NCBI GenBank assembly: GCA_965116245.1
Contig: OZ220497.1
Coordinates: 434,001 to 498,000 of the forward strand
Length of the DNA stretch: 64,000 bases
Source: Poriferisodalis sp965116245
GTDB taxonomy: Bacteria; Actinomycetota; Acidimicrobiia; Acidimicrobiales; Poriferisodalaceae
Direction of reading: 5' to 3'
Part shown: positions 46,901 through 55,225 of the stretch, piece by piece
Layout of the letters: each line of letters starts with the position of its first letter
How positions within the stretch are numbered: the first letter of the stretch is position 1
The notes under the pieces: model-generated
Databases searched by the model: none
The model's input: only the letters and a program-made list of their open reading frames with translations
What the model was told of the DNA's origin: nothing
Program-made: the position numbers and the translations under genes

Positions 46901-47779
46901 ACGGTGAACTTTGCTAGCCGCGAGGAGTGGCTACAGCGACACACTGCCGCGGGCCGGGCCAGCAGGACCGTGTCGAACCTCAGCGCTTCCGCTCTCGCCA
47001 AACACCACGCTGCCGCCACCAGGCTCAGCGCCGACCCGAGCAGTTCATATCGCGGCTTCACGGACAGGGGGCACGCAAAAGCCAGCGCGGAACTTGAAGC
47101 AGCAGGGATGTCAAAGGACGACCTGTTAGCCGAGTCAGCAGTTGATGTTGCCGACGCTGGATCTGGTGGTGGCTTCGGTATCGGCGCGACACCACTGGCG
47201 CGCCGGGGACGCTACGGCACGTCGCTGGGCAGTGCGGTACACGCAGTTTTGCAGAACATTGATATTGCCGACACAGCCTCGCACGACTCCGAGACTGTGC
47301 GGGTGCTGGCAGAAACATCCGCCCGCGACCACGGTGTACCCCAGTACGCGAGTGAGATCGTCCGACGGGTGCAATCTGCGTTGTCAAGCCCCACGTTGGC
47401 CGCCGCGGCACGCGGTCGCTACTGGCAGGAGGTGTTCGTCTCAGCAGCATTGCCGGACGGACTAGTGCTAGAGGGCTTCATTGATCTGCTGTACGAAACC
47501 CAAGCAGGCCAACTGGTGGTTGTGGACTTCAAAACAGACTCGTTAAACGACGGTGCCAGTATTGACCAAAAAACCTTCTATTACCGGCTGCAGGGCGCCA
47601 CCTACGCGTGGTGCGCCCAGCAGGCCACAGGCATGCAAGTGGAACGGATCGTGTTCCAATTCTTGACTCCTGAGGGCCTTAGCGAAGGTGTGATCGCTGG
47701 TGATGACCTCGCAGCCGCCCTGGAGGAGGTAATCCAAAGCGCCTACATCGTCCGCGACGGGGCCAACGTAAGCCAGTAA
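43952..47779 (+). CDS. AddA/RecB-like UvrD-family helicase-nuclease
   Basis: 1275 aa from a GTG overlapping the previous stop by 4 bp. Superfamily 1 motifs in order: GAGTGKTT (Walker A), FTEKAASELR, GTLHSFARR, DEFQDTDPIQ (Walker B), VGDPKQSIYRFRRAD, LTLRTNFRT, VMTIHAAKGLEFPIV, YVACTRARDHLI. A C-terminal nuclease follows: LEGFIDLLYE and LVVVDFKTDS. The ATP-driven motor and second nuclease of a heterodimeric AddAB-type recombinational repair enzyme. The third RecC/RecD-like subunit is absent, favouring AddAB over RecBCD. Confidence 0.92.
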   Translation: MKLTDQAERDLIATNSDRLLFVEAGAGTGKTTVLIKRIVSMVLGTGSFDPVPMSAIAAITFTEKAASELRNRVRAELNKALQEASGDGRDLVIAALSELDGAAVGTLHSFARRILAEHPVEAGLPPSFETLDEIASEVAFNERWDEYLAELLSDETMHWSIGMLDAAGVTTQHLRDLARAFNDNSDRMEWPEHLARNTVLDIARIKHMAVALLQKRSFCKEPTDCKLYDSFDPIAQFLDRLNNARNDRERFRELANAYVPKVSNKGRKDNWSDIATIRMAFDVLSNEITFAVRAVADEALAQVSARLRTFTVEGTEHRRRVGTLEFHDLLTQARWLLRDSPAAQQVRTTLAARYQRLMLDEFQDTDPIQIELARLIAFPDGIDAASLRMLSVLSPKALLTASPDGAGTASAQPERLFFVGDPKQSIYRFRRADIQQYRLAQVMFGEELGSVLTLRTNFRTLPSIINWVNEVFGRLITEVATLQPPYNALAAGRPLPEELRNTTSSENADSYIHNSEVPRVSILGLSPHDRRESIKWVREVESRDVAFAISEVMRERWTVIDPGTYQARAARPSDIAVLIPKRTCLPQLEDALSEAKISFRLEAASFVWRTQMVRDLMMCMRAISDPTDALAIASALRTPIYGCGDDDLYRHRVHHQGAWNYTDPRLSNAPSTPVVDALRHLSSLHRRKSTHGPAELLDALVRERRLYEQVATRSRPRDGWRQIRYLVDQARAWSDSQHGGLRGFLAWAKGQASENSRITESILPESDDEAVRVMTIHAAKGLEFPIVIVTGLQDKPRKRAGVQTIFKEEGSRPEIRLRGDVSSRAFDDHHETELEALHYERLRLLYVACTRARDHLIVSVHRKERRETKSADDAQPTQGEPRTLAQLQRLASKLAAEANPGHNSESGELLCAALINSDGSDTDEQQPGLTWRELRDWRSQFDLDAIPGGYLKNAASAQPRLPDTELNDWSADTSRHDDASAELTVNFASREEWLQRHTAAGRASRTVSNLSASALAKHHAAATRLSADPSSSYRGFTDRGHAKASAELEAAGMSKDDLLAESAVDVADAGSGGGFGIGATPLARRGRYGTSLGSAVHAVLQNIDIADTASHDSETVRVLAETSARDHGVPQYASEIVRRVQSALSSPTLAAAARGRYWQEVFVSAALPDGLVLEGFIDLLYETQAGQLVVVDFKTDSLNDGASIDQKTFYYRLQGATYAWCAQQATGMQVERIVFQFLTPEGLSEGVIAGDDLAAALEEVIQSAYIVRDGANVSQ

Positions 47780-47845
47780 CTAGTCCATAGCCGACGAGAT
47801 TCAGCAGTCAGCGCAGCAAGTGGCACGTCGCAAGCAAGAGGCAGC

Positions 47846-47884
47846 CAGCGGGCGATCACAGACCCCGCCTGCCGCTGTCCTTTT
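47846..47884 (+). terminator. Candidate terminator after the addA-like gene
   Basis: CAGCGG (47846-47851) pairs with CCGCTG (47872-47877), with inner GCG/CGC pairing, followed by TCCTTTT. It lies in the convergent 106-bp gap between the addA-like gene and the membrane regulator gene. Confidence 0.4.
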
Positions 47885-47885
47885 G

Positions 47886-49322
47886 CTACTGGGAACGTTC
47901 CACGATGAACAGCTCCTGCTCCGGCTTGCCGATGACGACAGCTAGATGCTCGCCAGCGCTACCAATCACCCCGAATACGTAATCCAATTCCTCGTCGGAG
48001 ACTGGACAGATTTCCCATATCTGGCTACCACGTTCCAGAATCGCCGAGCCATCAACTACATGCACCATCGCTTCAACGCCCCCAACAACCGTCTGGTGCA
48101 GAATCAACGAGCCAGCACCTTGCGAATCGACATCGTCGCTCGCGGGGCGCCTTTCCTTCAATGGTGGAGGCGCGTTGATCGAGTTCTGCGGCGGACGAGT
48201 GCGAATCCAATCCAGACGGGCATCGGCTTGAGCAGCGGTGTTCGCGTCAGCACTTGCCACAGCAGGCCAACGTTCGGCGAAGCCCCCATCCAACGGCACA
48301 TGCAGCCAACTCATGCGATAGAAATCGCCGAGTCGTTGCAGATCTTCAACCAGTTGCAATGACTCACTTGACAGTGTTTCGTCTTCGGCGCATGCCTCGT
48401 CAAGCCACAGATACTCAAGGCGCTCAATCTCAATGGCGGTATCTGTGACACGTATCCGAGCGTCGAGCAGATCCCGGCGCACCATCGTGGGCACATCGTT
48501 ATTGACGCGGACGTAGCTCCAGTTGCCGCCAGCGAATACGCCGATTACCTGCTCTCGGTGACACTCAAGCGGTCGGACGACACCGAGAATCGCACTTCGC
48601 CCCGACGTGGACAAATCAACTGCGACGACCTTAAGATCGGCAGGCAATCCAACGCTGGTCCAGGCTTCTCCATCGAATGTGTACCACTGGTTTGCTGCTT
48701 GGGTTACAGCGTGCGCACCGCTGAACCAGTATTGCCAGTGGCCATCTTCGGCCGTTTGTGGGGGTGTAACGACTCTCACTGTCGTCGAAAACTCGGCTAC
48801 TTCTTGAGTACTACTTCCACTCGCAGTCTCGCCTAGTTGAGCCGAGTCGTCTGATGTCTCCTCGCTCGTCGCATCACTGATCTGCGAGTCGGCACGCTCA
48901 CCGTCAGACGGACCGGCGATACTCGCCGACGACTCTGTGGCTTCGTCCCGGGATGGCTCCGAACTGGCCACTCTCACGACGCTCGTTGGCGGTGCAGCGT
49001 CAGAGCCGGGTTCAACACCACGCCACATGTCTTGCGCGATGTCAATTTCAGCGGCTTCAGCTACTGCAGACGTTTGCATCTCTTCGTCGGAGCCTCCATT
49101 GACTGTTGAGGTGAGATCACCAAGTTGACCGGAGCGCACTATCCCCACACCGATAGCTGCTACGGCAACTAATGCGCACACTCCCAACCCGCCGCGCGTG
49201 ACGTTGCGTCGGCGCTGCAGCCGAGCCGCCCGCCGCTGCACATCGGACAGCGATGCCGAGCCCACCGACATGGACGAGGCTGCGCTGTGCAGCCAGCTGC
49301 GGAGGCGATCTTCAGTGCTCAC
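47886..49322 (-). CDS. Membrane-anchored protein, possible anti-sigma factor
   Basis: 478 aa. A cytoplasmic N-terminus of ~42 basic residues, one transmembrane helix (~43-62, GGLGVCALVAVAAIGVGIV), and a long Ser/Glu/Ala-rich extracellular stretch (~75-200). Then comes a domain of about 280 residues with several Trp and WYTFDGEAWTSVG, beta-rich in character. It starts in a 4-bp overlap with the ECF sigma stop, the classical sigma/anti-sigma arrangement. No zinc anti-sigma motif (HxxxCxxC) is seen, so the anti-sigma role is inferred from context only. Extracellular domain not recognised. Confidence 0.65.
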   Translation of the reverse strand: MSTEDRLRSWLHSAASSMSVGSASLSDVQRRAARLQRRRNVTRGGLGVCALVAVAAIGVGIVRSGQLGDLTSTVNGGSDEEMQTSAVAEAAEIDIAQDMWRGVEPGSDAAPPTSVVRVASSEPSRDEATESSASIAGPSDGERADSQISDATSEETSDDSAQLGETASGSSTQEVAEFSTTVRVVTPPQTAEDGHWQYWFSGAHAVTQAANQWYTFDGEAWTSVGLPADLKVVAVDLSTSGRSAILGVVRPLECHREQVIGVFAGGNWSYVRVNNDVPTMVRRDLLDARIRVTDTAIEIERLEYLWLDEACAEDETLSSESLQLVEDLQRLGDFYRMSWLHVPLDGGFAERWPAVASADANTAAQADARLDWIRTRPPQNSINAPPPLKERRPASDDVDSQGAGSLILHQTVVGGVEAMVHVVDGSAILERGSQIWEICPVSDEELDYVFGVIGSAGEHLAVVIGKPEQELFIVERSQ

Positions 49323-49879
49323 GGCCGGTCCTGTTCATCGGGTGCCACTTCCAGCACATCCCGCAGATGTGTCAGGCCCCGAGAGAGGCGACTCTTGACT
49401 GTCCCCGGCGATATGTTCAGCGCTTCTGCGGTCACGTCCACCGACCAGTCAAGATAGAAGCGGGCCACGATCACCGCTCGGTGAGCGTCGCTGAGCGAAG
49501 TCAGTGCTCGTTCAAGGTCAACATCGCGTATTCGGTCCTCTGTTGCGTGCGGTTGCACCAGCAGCGCTCGGCGGTCACGCTCTCGTTTGACTCGTCGTAG
49601 CCATGACCTGGCCCAGTTCAAGCCGACGCGGTAGATCCAGCCCTGCGGGTTCGCGTAAGCGCTTACCTGTCTCCATCGCTGGCATGCTCGCGCGAACGCC
49701 TCGTCGGCAGCCTCGGCACCTAGCGCTTCATCACGCAGCGCCAGCCCGAGCGCCCGCGCCAATTCGTCTCGATTGGTTGCGTAGAAGTCCTCAAACCGGA
49801 CGGCCACTGTGTCCGCAGGCACGGCGCCAGTGAACGATTGGTCCTCAGACGCGTTCACGGCGGCTCCTAGCTGGATCAT
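49319..49879 (-). CDS. ECF-type RNA polymerase sigma factor
   Basis: 186 aa from ATG 49879; the frame is open to 50245 but upstream residues are unlike sigma factors. Region 2: FEDFYATNRDELARALGLALRDEALGAEAADEAFARACQRW, YANPQGWIYRVGLNWARSWLRR. Region 4: LSDAHRAVIVARFYLDWSVDVTAEALNISPGTVKSRLSRGLTHLRD, the DNA-binding helix-turn-helix. SigE-type group. Coupled by a 4-bp overlap to the membrane protein, so likely controlled by an envelope signal. Confidence 0.93.
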   Translation of the reverse strand: MIQLGAAVNASEDQSFTGAVPADTVAVRFEDFYATNRDELARALGLALRDEALGAEAADEAFARACQRWRQVSAYANPQGWIYRVGLNWARSWLRRVKRERDRRALLVQPHATEDRIRDVDLERALTSLSDAHRAVIVARFYLDWSVDVTAEALNISPGTVKSRLSRGLTHLRDVLEVAPDEQDRP

Positions 49880-49882
49880 GTT

Positions 49883-49922
49883 TGAACTGAACCTGCCAGC
49901 GCGAAGTTTGCCTGAACTGAAC
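49883..49922 (-). repeat. Direct repeat upstream of the ECF sigma gene
   Basis: The 10-mer GTTCAGTTCA (minus strand) occurs at 49883-49892 and 49913-49922, exactly 30 bp apart, just upstream of the sigma start. Spacing of about three helical turns would place both copies on one DNA face. The remaining gap to 50162 holds an open frame in phase with the sigma gene but nothing recognisable. Confidence 0.55.
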
Positions 49923-50162
49923 GCTCCGGCGCCCGTTCGCGTGACGGCCGACAGCGCGATAACGAGTCGCAGTTCTGGCGTCGTTGATGCGACTAATGCG
50001 TCGGCCATTCCAAGTCCCCACGAAGGCTGCCTTACTTCAGACTCCGGTCGGACGGTTTTGGTTCCATGAACTTTGCCGCATAGAACCACAGGTCTACATT
50101 CGTCGTAGCTCGTCAGTGTGCGAAACGGCCGCAACAAGTTCTTGAAGGTGCCTCTATTGCGG

Positions 50163-51197
50163 CTACACCGCCAGCGGGTCGGCGGCCCGCAGGCGCTTTG
50201 CCACCTCGCCAGCAGCAAGTAGAGCTTCGTCGGGGTTTTGGCCACAAGGCGTCATGTTCACGTGTCTACAGCCAGCCTCGATGTACGGCATGAAGAAATC
50301 AACTATGTCGTCAACGGTGCCGTAGGGCGTGTATTTCTCAAACGCCTTGAACGATACGCGGTAGAAGCGCTCCAGCTCCGTGGCCACGTTGGTCGCTGCG
50401 GCTTGCTTGCTGTCACCGATCCCCACCCAAAGCTGTATGCCATGGTCCGGAGTTTCAGGAACCTCGCTCGGCACGGCACGCTCAGCCTCGGCGGTTTCAG
50501 AAAAGAGCTGCAGCGCCGCCCGATAGCGCTCCACCGAACACCACACTCCCAGCCAGCCATCGGCGAATCGGCCAGCCCGCCGAATTGCTGCATCTGATCG
50601 ACCGCCGACGTAGGTCGGTATCGGCGGACTAGGCGTTGGAGTGATTCGGGCTTGCGAGAGCGAGAAGAACTCGCCTTGGTGATCGACGGTCTCGCCGCTG
50701 AGCAATCGCTGGATGATCTGCAGCGACTCATCGGCCCGCCTGCCGCGGGTGCTTGGATCTACACCGCATAACTCAACTTCGTGCCGATCGTCGCCGCCTA
50801 TACCTACACCGAAGCTGATGCGTCCGGGCGCCATTTCGGCCAAGTTCGCCAGTTGTCGTGCCACGGGGACCGGATGTCGCAGCGGCAGCAGGTAAACGCC
50901 GAGATACACGCCCAGCGTCGGATGGAGGTTGGCGAGTGCGGCAGCGGTCACCATGCCATCGTTGCCGTGCCCAGTCCGAAAACTGACATGATCCGCAAAG
51001 AACATATGATCGAAACCAGCTTCGGCGACCAGCTCTACTAGGCGTCGGCGCTGCTCCCAGGGTCGAGACCAGAGCTGGATGTCGGGCGTGACTCCAACCC
51101 GAATCGGTACAGCGACGGGCTGTTGTGCAGCAGGCGGTTCCGCTGCGGGCTGTGTTGCTAGAGGCCGTTCTGCTGCGGGTTGGCTGACTGATGTCAC
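50163..51197 (-). CDS. LLM-class F420-dependent oxidoreductase
   Basis: 344 aa from GTG 51197, 11 nt past the MFS stop; the longer ATG start at 51248 would overlap that gene. The first ~30 residues are a degenerate Ala/Pro/Gln repeat (PAAERPLATQPAAEPPAAQQ). The barrel begins at IRVGVTPDIQLW. Motifs: FDHMFFADHVSF, LGVYLLPLRHPVPVARQLANLAEMAPGRISFGVGIGGDDRHEVE (GVGIGG), PPIPTYVGGRSDAAIRRAGRFADGWLG. Likely F420-dependent redox enzyme of unknown substrate. Follows the MFS gene on the same strand, so possibly cotranscribed with it. Confidence 0.88.
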   Translation of the reverse strand: MTSVSQPAAERPLATQPAAEPPAAQQPVAVPIRVGVTPDIQLWSRPWEQRRRLVELVAEAGFDHMFFADHVSFRTGHGNDGMVTAAALANLHPTLGVYLGVYLLPLRHPVPVARQLANLAEMAPGRISFGVGIGGDDRHEVELCGVDPSTRGRRADESLQIIQRLLSGETVDHQGEFFSLSQARITPTPSPPIPTYVGGRSDAAIRRAGRFADGWLGVWCSVERYRAALQLFSETAEAERAVPSEVPETPDHGIQLWVGIGDSKQAAATNVATELERFYRVSFKAFEKYTPYGTVDDIVDFFMPYIEAGCRHVNMTPCGQNPDEALLAAGEVAKRLRAADPLAV

Positions 51198-51207
51198 GTC
51201 GGTGTTC

Positions 51208-52566
51208 TCACGAGATCGCTCCCCCAATTCGGTTCGTGTCCGCCCCAACTTCGACTTGACTGCTACCTCTGACTGGACTGCCGCCGGTGCCCGGACTGCT
51301 AACAGAACCCGGACGACTGCTATGACGTTGCGGCGGTTCCGGCGGTCTAGCGAACACGAAGAAGATCATTCCTAACGCCGTCAGGGCGGACAGTACGACG
51401 AAGGCTGGCGTGTAACTACCGGTCGCATCTGCAACCCAACCCGCCCACAGCGGGCCAAGCACCGTGCCAGTTAGCACAATGCTGGAACTGATGCCCATGA
51501 TTGTGGCGAACGAAGACGAGCCAAAGTAGTCGGCACGCAGTGCCTGCATTAGAGGGCCTCGCGCTCCCCAAGCCAAGCCGTGCAGCACGACGAACAGCGC
51601 GATTATCCAGAAGCTGGGCGACCATGCCAGCAACAGGATCGCGATGGCGTGTCCGAACATTGCGACCGAGGCGATCAGTCGCTTATTGATCCGATCCCCC
51701 AGATAGCCGCCGAGCGCCATGCCAGCTAGCTGCACGAGCGGGAGTGTGGCAGCCACGAAGCTGGCCTCTTGCAGCGAATATCCGCGTTCTGAGGTCAAAA
51801 ATAGCTGCAGGTGCGCCATGACAACGCCAACGACGAACAGCGCACTCATGTGTCCAAGCGAGATCATCCAAAATGCACGTGTGCGCAGCGCTTCTTTGGC
51901 TGTGAAGTGGATGTCGCTGAGTCCCTCGGCTCTGGTTGTATTGGAGTTGGCGACGACGCTTGCGCCACCGTCAACCTGCTGGCCGAAGTCCTCGGGACGG
52001 CCTTCGAGGTACTTCGCGAGCCACCACGCCGCCACAGCGCTCCCGACGCCGGTCACCATGGCCGTAGTCCTCCAGCCGAACCGGTTGAAGCACAACACGA
52101 CGAGCGGCACGCAAAGGCCGCCTACACCGAGGCCCATGCCTCCAACGGAGAGCGCCCTGGCTCGCAGAGCTTCGAACCAGCGCACGATTGAGACGGTCAC
52201 TGTGACGAAGCCACAGAAGCTGGTTCCCACCGCTATGCACAGGAATGCCAAGTAGAAGTGCAACAGCGTCTGCAGCATGCTGAAACTCACGAAGCCGACT
52301 GCTAGGAACACTGCTCCGACTCGTGCAATCGCGCAGGGACCGAATCGATCAAGCAACCAACCATGGATCGGGCCGAGCAGCGCGGTTTCGGCGCGATTCA
52401 TCGCGAACGCCCCCGACAGGGCAGTCTTGCTCCAGCCGTATTCCTTTTCGAGCTCAACTAGGTATGAGCCCATGGCATGCATGACCAGTGCCGATTGCAG
52501 GCCCTGCATTACTGCCCCGGCACCCACCACCTTCCAACCGCGGAAGGTGGTGCTGCGTTTCGGCAT
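51208..52566 (-). CDS. MFS transporter (oxalate/formate antiporter- or monocarboxylate-like)
   Basis: 452 aa, 12 membrane spans. FRGWKVVGAGAVMQGLQSALVMHAMGSYLVELEKEYGWSKTALSGAFA resembles the OFA/MCT branch. The loop 2-3 motif is GPIHGWLLDRFGPCAIARVGAVF and the symmetric one is GGYLGDRINKRLIASV. The C-terminal ~55 residues are Ser/Arg/Gly-rich and cytoplasmic. Divergent from the dihydropyrimidinase gene with 131 bp between, so probably co-regulated with it. Confidence 0.9.
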   Translation of the reverse strand: MPKRSTTFRGWKVVGAGAVMQGLQSALVMHAMGSYLVELEKEYGWSKTALSGAFAMNRAETALLGPIHGWLLDRFGPCAIARVGAVFLAVGFVSFSMLQTLLHFYLAFLCIAVGTSFCGFVTVTVSIVRWFEALRARALSVGGMGLGVGGLCVPLVVLCFNRFGWRTTAMVTGVGSAVAAWWLAKYLEGRPEDFGQQVDGGASVVANSNTTRAEGLSDIHFTAKEALRTRAFWMISLGHMSALFVVGVVMAHLQLFLTSERGYSLQEASFVAATLPLVQLAGMALGGYLGDRINKRLIASVAMFGHAIAILLLAWSPSFWIIALFVVLHGLAWGARGPLMQALRADYFGSSSFATIMGISSSIVLTGTVLGPLWAGWVADATGSYTPAFVVLSALTALGMIFFVFARPPEPPQRHSSRPGSVSSPGTGGSPVRGSSQVEVGADTNRIGGAIS

Positions 52567-52697
52567 CGGTACATCCTGCCCGATCAGGCACGCTTAGTGT
52601 CGGAGGTAGCGCCGGTTGCGGCGACGCGATCGCACCGACGTTGCAACCGGCTGCGGTAAGTGCGAGGACCTCAGGAGTCGTAAGGGAGCTATTGGAT

Positions 52698-54107
52698 ATG
52701 GCGACGCTCATCAAGGGAGGCACCGTGGTCAGCCCCACTGGGGCGGACCTGGCCGAGGTGCTCATTGACGGAGAGCAGATCGTGGCTGTTCTGCAACCCG
52801 GCAGCGCTATCGCGGCCGCAGCCGAGCGCGGCGCCGAAGTTGTGGACGCAGCCGGGCGGCTGGTGGTGCCCGGCGGAGTGGACGTGCATACACACATGGA
52901 GTTGCCCTTCGGTACAACTACAGCCTCCGACACGTTCGAGTCGGGCACGCGAGCCGCCGCTTGGGGCGGTACCACCACCATCATCGACTTTGCGGTGCAG
53001 CGATACGGCGAGCGTGTGCGGGAGCGCCTGGATACATGGATGGCCAAGGCCGAGGGCAACTGCGCTGTTGATTACGGCTTCCACATGATTCTGGGTGATG
53101 TCGATAGCGACTCGCTCAAGGAGATGGACCTGCTGGTGGACGAGGGCATCACGAGCTTCAAGCTGTTTATGGCTTACCCGGGGGTGTACTACGCGGACGA
53201 CGGGCAGATCCTGAGGGCAATGCAGCAGGCAGCCGGCAACGGTGGGCTGATCATGATGCATGCGGAGAACGGCTTAGCCATAGATGTGCTGGCTACCCAG
53301 GCGTACGAGCGGGGTGAGGTAGCGCCGGTCAACCATGGCTACGTGCGTCGTACTGAACTTGAGTCAGAAGCCACACACAGAGCGATCCAGTTGGCGAAGG
53401 TTGGGGCGTCGCCGCTGTATATCGTACATTTGTCTGCCTCTGAGGCTCTTGGGCAGGTGGCGCTGGCTCGCGACGCTGGCATGAACGTGTTTGCCGAGAC
53501 GTGTCCGCAGTATTTGCACTTGAGCCTGGAGGAACACTTGGCCCGTCCTGGCTTTGCGGGGGCGGCGTACGTGTGCTCGACGCCACTTCGTTCTCGTGCC
53601 GAGGGTCATCAGGACGATTTGTGGCGGGGTTTGCGAACTAACGACTTGGCGGTTGTTTCCACCGATCACTGCCCGTTCTGTATGAAGGAGCAAAAGGAAC
53701 TGGGGCTGGACGACTTTCGGGCAATTCCCAATGGTATTGGCGGTGTGGAGCACCGCATGGCCTTGATCTTCCAGGGTGTAGTCGGCGGTGAGATCGGTTT
53801 GGCTCGCTGGGTGGAGTTGTGCGCCACCACTCCGGCACGGATGATGGGTCTGTACCCACGCAAGGGAATCATCGCGGCTGGCTCCGATGCCGATGTCGTG
53901 ATCTATGACCCCGAGCAGCGGTGGACTATCAGCGTCGAGAACCACCATATGAACATTGATCACTCTGCCTATGAGGGCTTTGAGGTGACTGGTCATGTGG
54001 ACACAGTGTTCTTGCGCGGCCGCCGCATCGTAGACAGAGGCCAGTACCTAGGCCAGCGCGGCGACGGCCAATACCTGCGAAGGAGCCTGTGTCAGTACCT
54101 GCAGTAG
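52698..54107 (+). CDS. Dihydropyrimidinase/hydantoinase
   Basis: 469 aa from ATG 52698 (MATLIKGG) with GGGAG about 8 nt upstream; the open frame further upstream looks non-coding. Metal ligands: His-x-His at 64-66 (DVHTHMELPFGTTTASDTF), the carboxylated Lys at 155 (ITSFKLFMAYPG), His in MMHAENGLA, His in YIVHLSASEAL, Asp in STDHCPF. It opens dihydrouracil, hydantoin or similar cyclic amides. The divergent MFS carrier and LLM oxidoreductase may handle uptake or further oxidation of the same compound (inference). Confidence 0.9.
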   Translation: MATLIKGGTVVSPTGADLAEVLIDGEQIVAVLQPGSAIAAAAERGAEVVDAAGRLVVPGGVDVHTHMELPFGTTTASDTFESGTRAAAWGGTTTIIDFAVQRYGERVRERLDTWMAKAEGNCAVDYGFHMILGDVDSDSLKEMDLLVDEGITSFKLFMAYPGVYYADDGQILRAMQQAAGNGGLIMMHAENGLAIDVLATQAYERGEVAPVNHGYVRRTELESEATHRAIQLAKVGASPLYIVHLSASEALGQVALARDAGMNVFAETCPQYLHLSLEEHLARPGFAGAAYVCSTPLRSRAEGHQDDLWRGLRTNDLAVVSTDHCPFCMKEQKELGLDDFRAIPNGIGGVEHRMALIFQGVVGGEIGLARWVELCATTPARMMGLYPRKGIIAAGSDADVVIYDPEQRWTISVENHHMNIDHSAYEGFEVTGHVDTVFLRGRRIVDRGQYLGQRGDGQYLRRSLCQYLQ

Positions 54108-54260
54108 GCCAGAAGTAGCCGTGGGCAGAAACCCTGGGACCGTAGAGCGAGTCGGCCAGCTAGGTCGGCTGGCTGAAGAGGACTGCTGTAACGATCCCGC
54201 CAAAGAGCACACACGACGGGTGAGCGCAGGCACGAGTCGGCTTGCCTCTTGACTTAGCTC

Positions 54261-54295
54261 GAAAGTGACCAATTTGCAGCAAGGCGGTCACTTTC
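54261..54295. repeat. Perfect 10-bp inverted repeat
   Basis: GAAAGTGACC (54261-54270) and its exact reverse complement GGTCACTTTC (54286-54295) flank a 15-bp spacer; AAATGACC at 54302-54309 resembles a third half-site. It could be an operator or an RNA hairpin after the dihydropyrimidinase gene. A run of T after the stem is missing, so a Rho-independent terminator is unlikely. Confidence 0.6.
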
Positions 54296-54345
54296 AATCG
54301 CAAATGACCTCAATTCGCGTTGGGGGTACGCTAGCGAGGACATAG

Positions 54346-54426
54346 GCGCACCTAGGCAGGCTGGCGGGTACTCTCGCAAGTGCTGACGAAGCACACATGA
54401 AGAGTAAGCACCGCGTCAGCAGCTAG
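54346..54426 (+). pseudogene. Relict 3' tail of an unknown gene, copy A
   Basis: 27 codons ending in TAG, starting right after an in-frame TAG. The peptide begins AHLGRLAGTLAS and ends KSKHRVSS. It aligns without gaps to the tail at 56247-56327 (15 of 26 residues identical). It has no start codon and is interpreted as the remnant of a gene that once preceded the coiled-coil gene. Confidence 0.5.
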
Positions 54427-54521
54427 AGATCGCAGTCTGTGTGCAGTATACAAAATACATAGAAATTACTGAGAGAGTCTGTCTAAGTTCGGCTGATGCA
54501 GATCGCTCTAAGGAGTTTGCT

Positions 54522-55004
54522 ATGTCAGAATTCGACCGAACCCGGCTCTATAGTTGGATGTGTGAACACGCCGACGAACGGCTCGCCGAGTACCTAATGG
54601 CCTGCCTGGCCCCTGCGCCTCTCGCAGACCTGGTCACCAAAGACTACCTCACAGCCGAGTTGTCGCGCTTCGCCACCAAAGACGACCTCAACACTGGCCT
54701 GAACTCGTTGCGCACCGAGATGGAGACACAACGAACCGCAGACCGCGCCGAAATGGCAGCACAGCGAACCGAAGACGGTGCCCAAACCACCGCACAACGA
54801 GACGAAGACCGTGCCCAAACCGTCGCACAACGAGACGAAGACCGTGCCGAAACCGCAGCGCAGTTTGCTGCGATGGCAGCACAACGAGACGAAGACCGTC
54901 GCGCCGCTCAGCACCGCCACTATTGGCAAATTGGCACCACCATCTCGATGGGACTCTCCGTCCTAACATCAATCTGGCTCAACTCCTTTGGGGTCATCGC
55001 ATAG
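54522..55004 (+). CDS. Coiled-coil membrane protein, tandem paralogue 1
   Basis: 160 aa from ATG 54522 with AAGGAG 6 nt upstream. N-terminal domain ~1-41 (MSEFDRTRLYSWMCEHADER, then LAEYLMACLAPAPLADLVTK) shared by all three paralogues. One 13-residue repeat (YLTAELSRFATKD, 42-54) follows, then a coiled coil with 11-residue periodicity (~72-128; AQRDEDRAQTV, AQRDEDRAETA) and a C-terminal membrane helix after RHYW (~134-153). The layout recalls actinobacterial small proteins with an ATKxDL segment and the DUF1640/CCDC90 type, but function is unknown. Likely tail-anchored and oligomeric. Confidence 0.8.
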   Translation: MSEFDRTRLYSWMCEHADERLAEYLMACLAPAPLADLVTKDYLTAELSRFATKDDLNTGLNSLRTEMETQRTADRAEMAAQRTEDGAQTTAQRDEDRAQTVAQRDEDRAETAAQFAAMAAQRDEDRRAAQHRHYWQIGTTISMGLSVLTSIWLNSFGVIA

Positions 55005-55225
55005 AGTGCATCCGAGTCCGCTCCAGCTATGCAAGTCTGGCTGGCCGCCCGAAACACACTGACGCACCGTGCCGAGCCGATGGACACTCCTGCGAACATC
55101 GGCCCGATTGATCTGGACTCACCTTGAGGCGACTTCCTGATCTCGACGGCCCGGCTTGGCACGACCACCTCTAGAACCAGCTCGCTTTCGCCTAAGGGGT
55201 CATCGCTGTTTAGTTTTCTTTGTTG
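55005..55225. other. Spacer between coiled-coil gene 1 and the deacetylase fragment
   Basis: 221 bp without a recognisable gene, RNA or repeat. Together with the fragment and leader, 55005-55604 is a 600-bp stretch with no intact gene. Confidence 0.6.

Larger units (their letters stand above)
54108..54521. other. Intergenic region upstream of coiled-coil gene 1
   Basis: 414 bp without an intact gene. It holds a 10-bp inverted repeat (54261-54295), the 27-codon relict tail (54346-54426), and an AT-rich leader (54430-54490) shared with the two paralogues further on. Confidence 0.7.

Noticed and set aside
49880..50245. 122-codon upstream extension of the ECF sigma frame
   Set aside because: Not sigma-like, and overlaps the end of the LLM gene; ATG 49879 gives a normal-length ECF factor.
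54441..54521. 27-residue N-terminal extension of coiled-coil paralogue 1
   Set aside because: The ribosome site AAGGAG and conservation with the two paralogues place the start at 54522; the in-frame extension is not shared in frame by the other copies.
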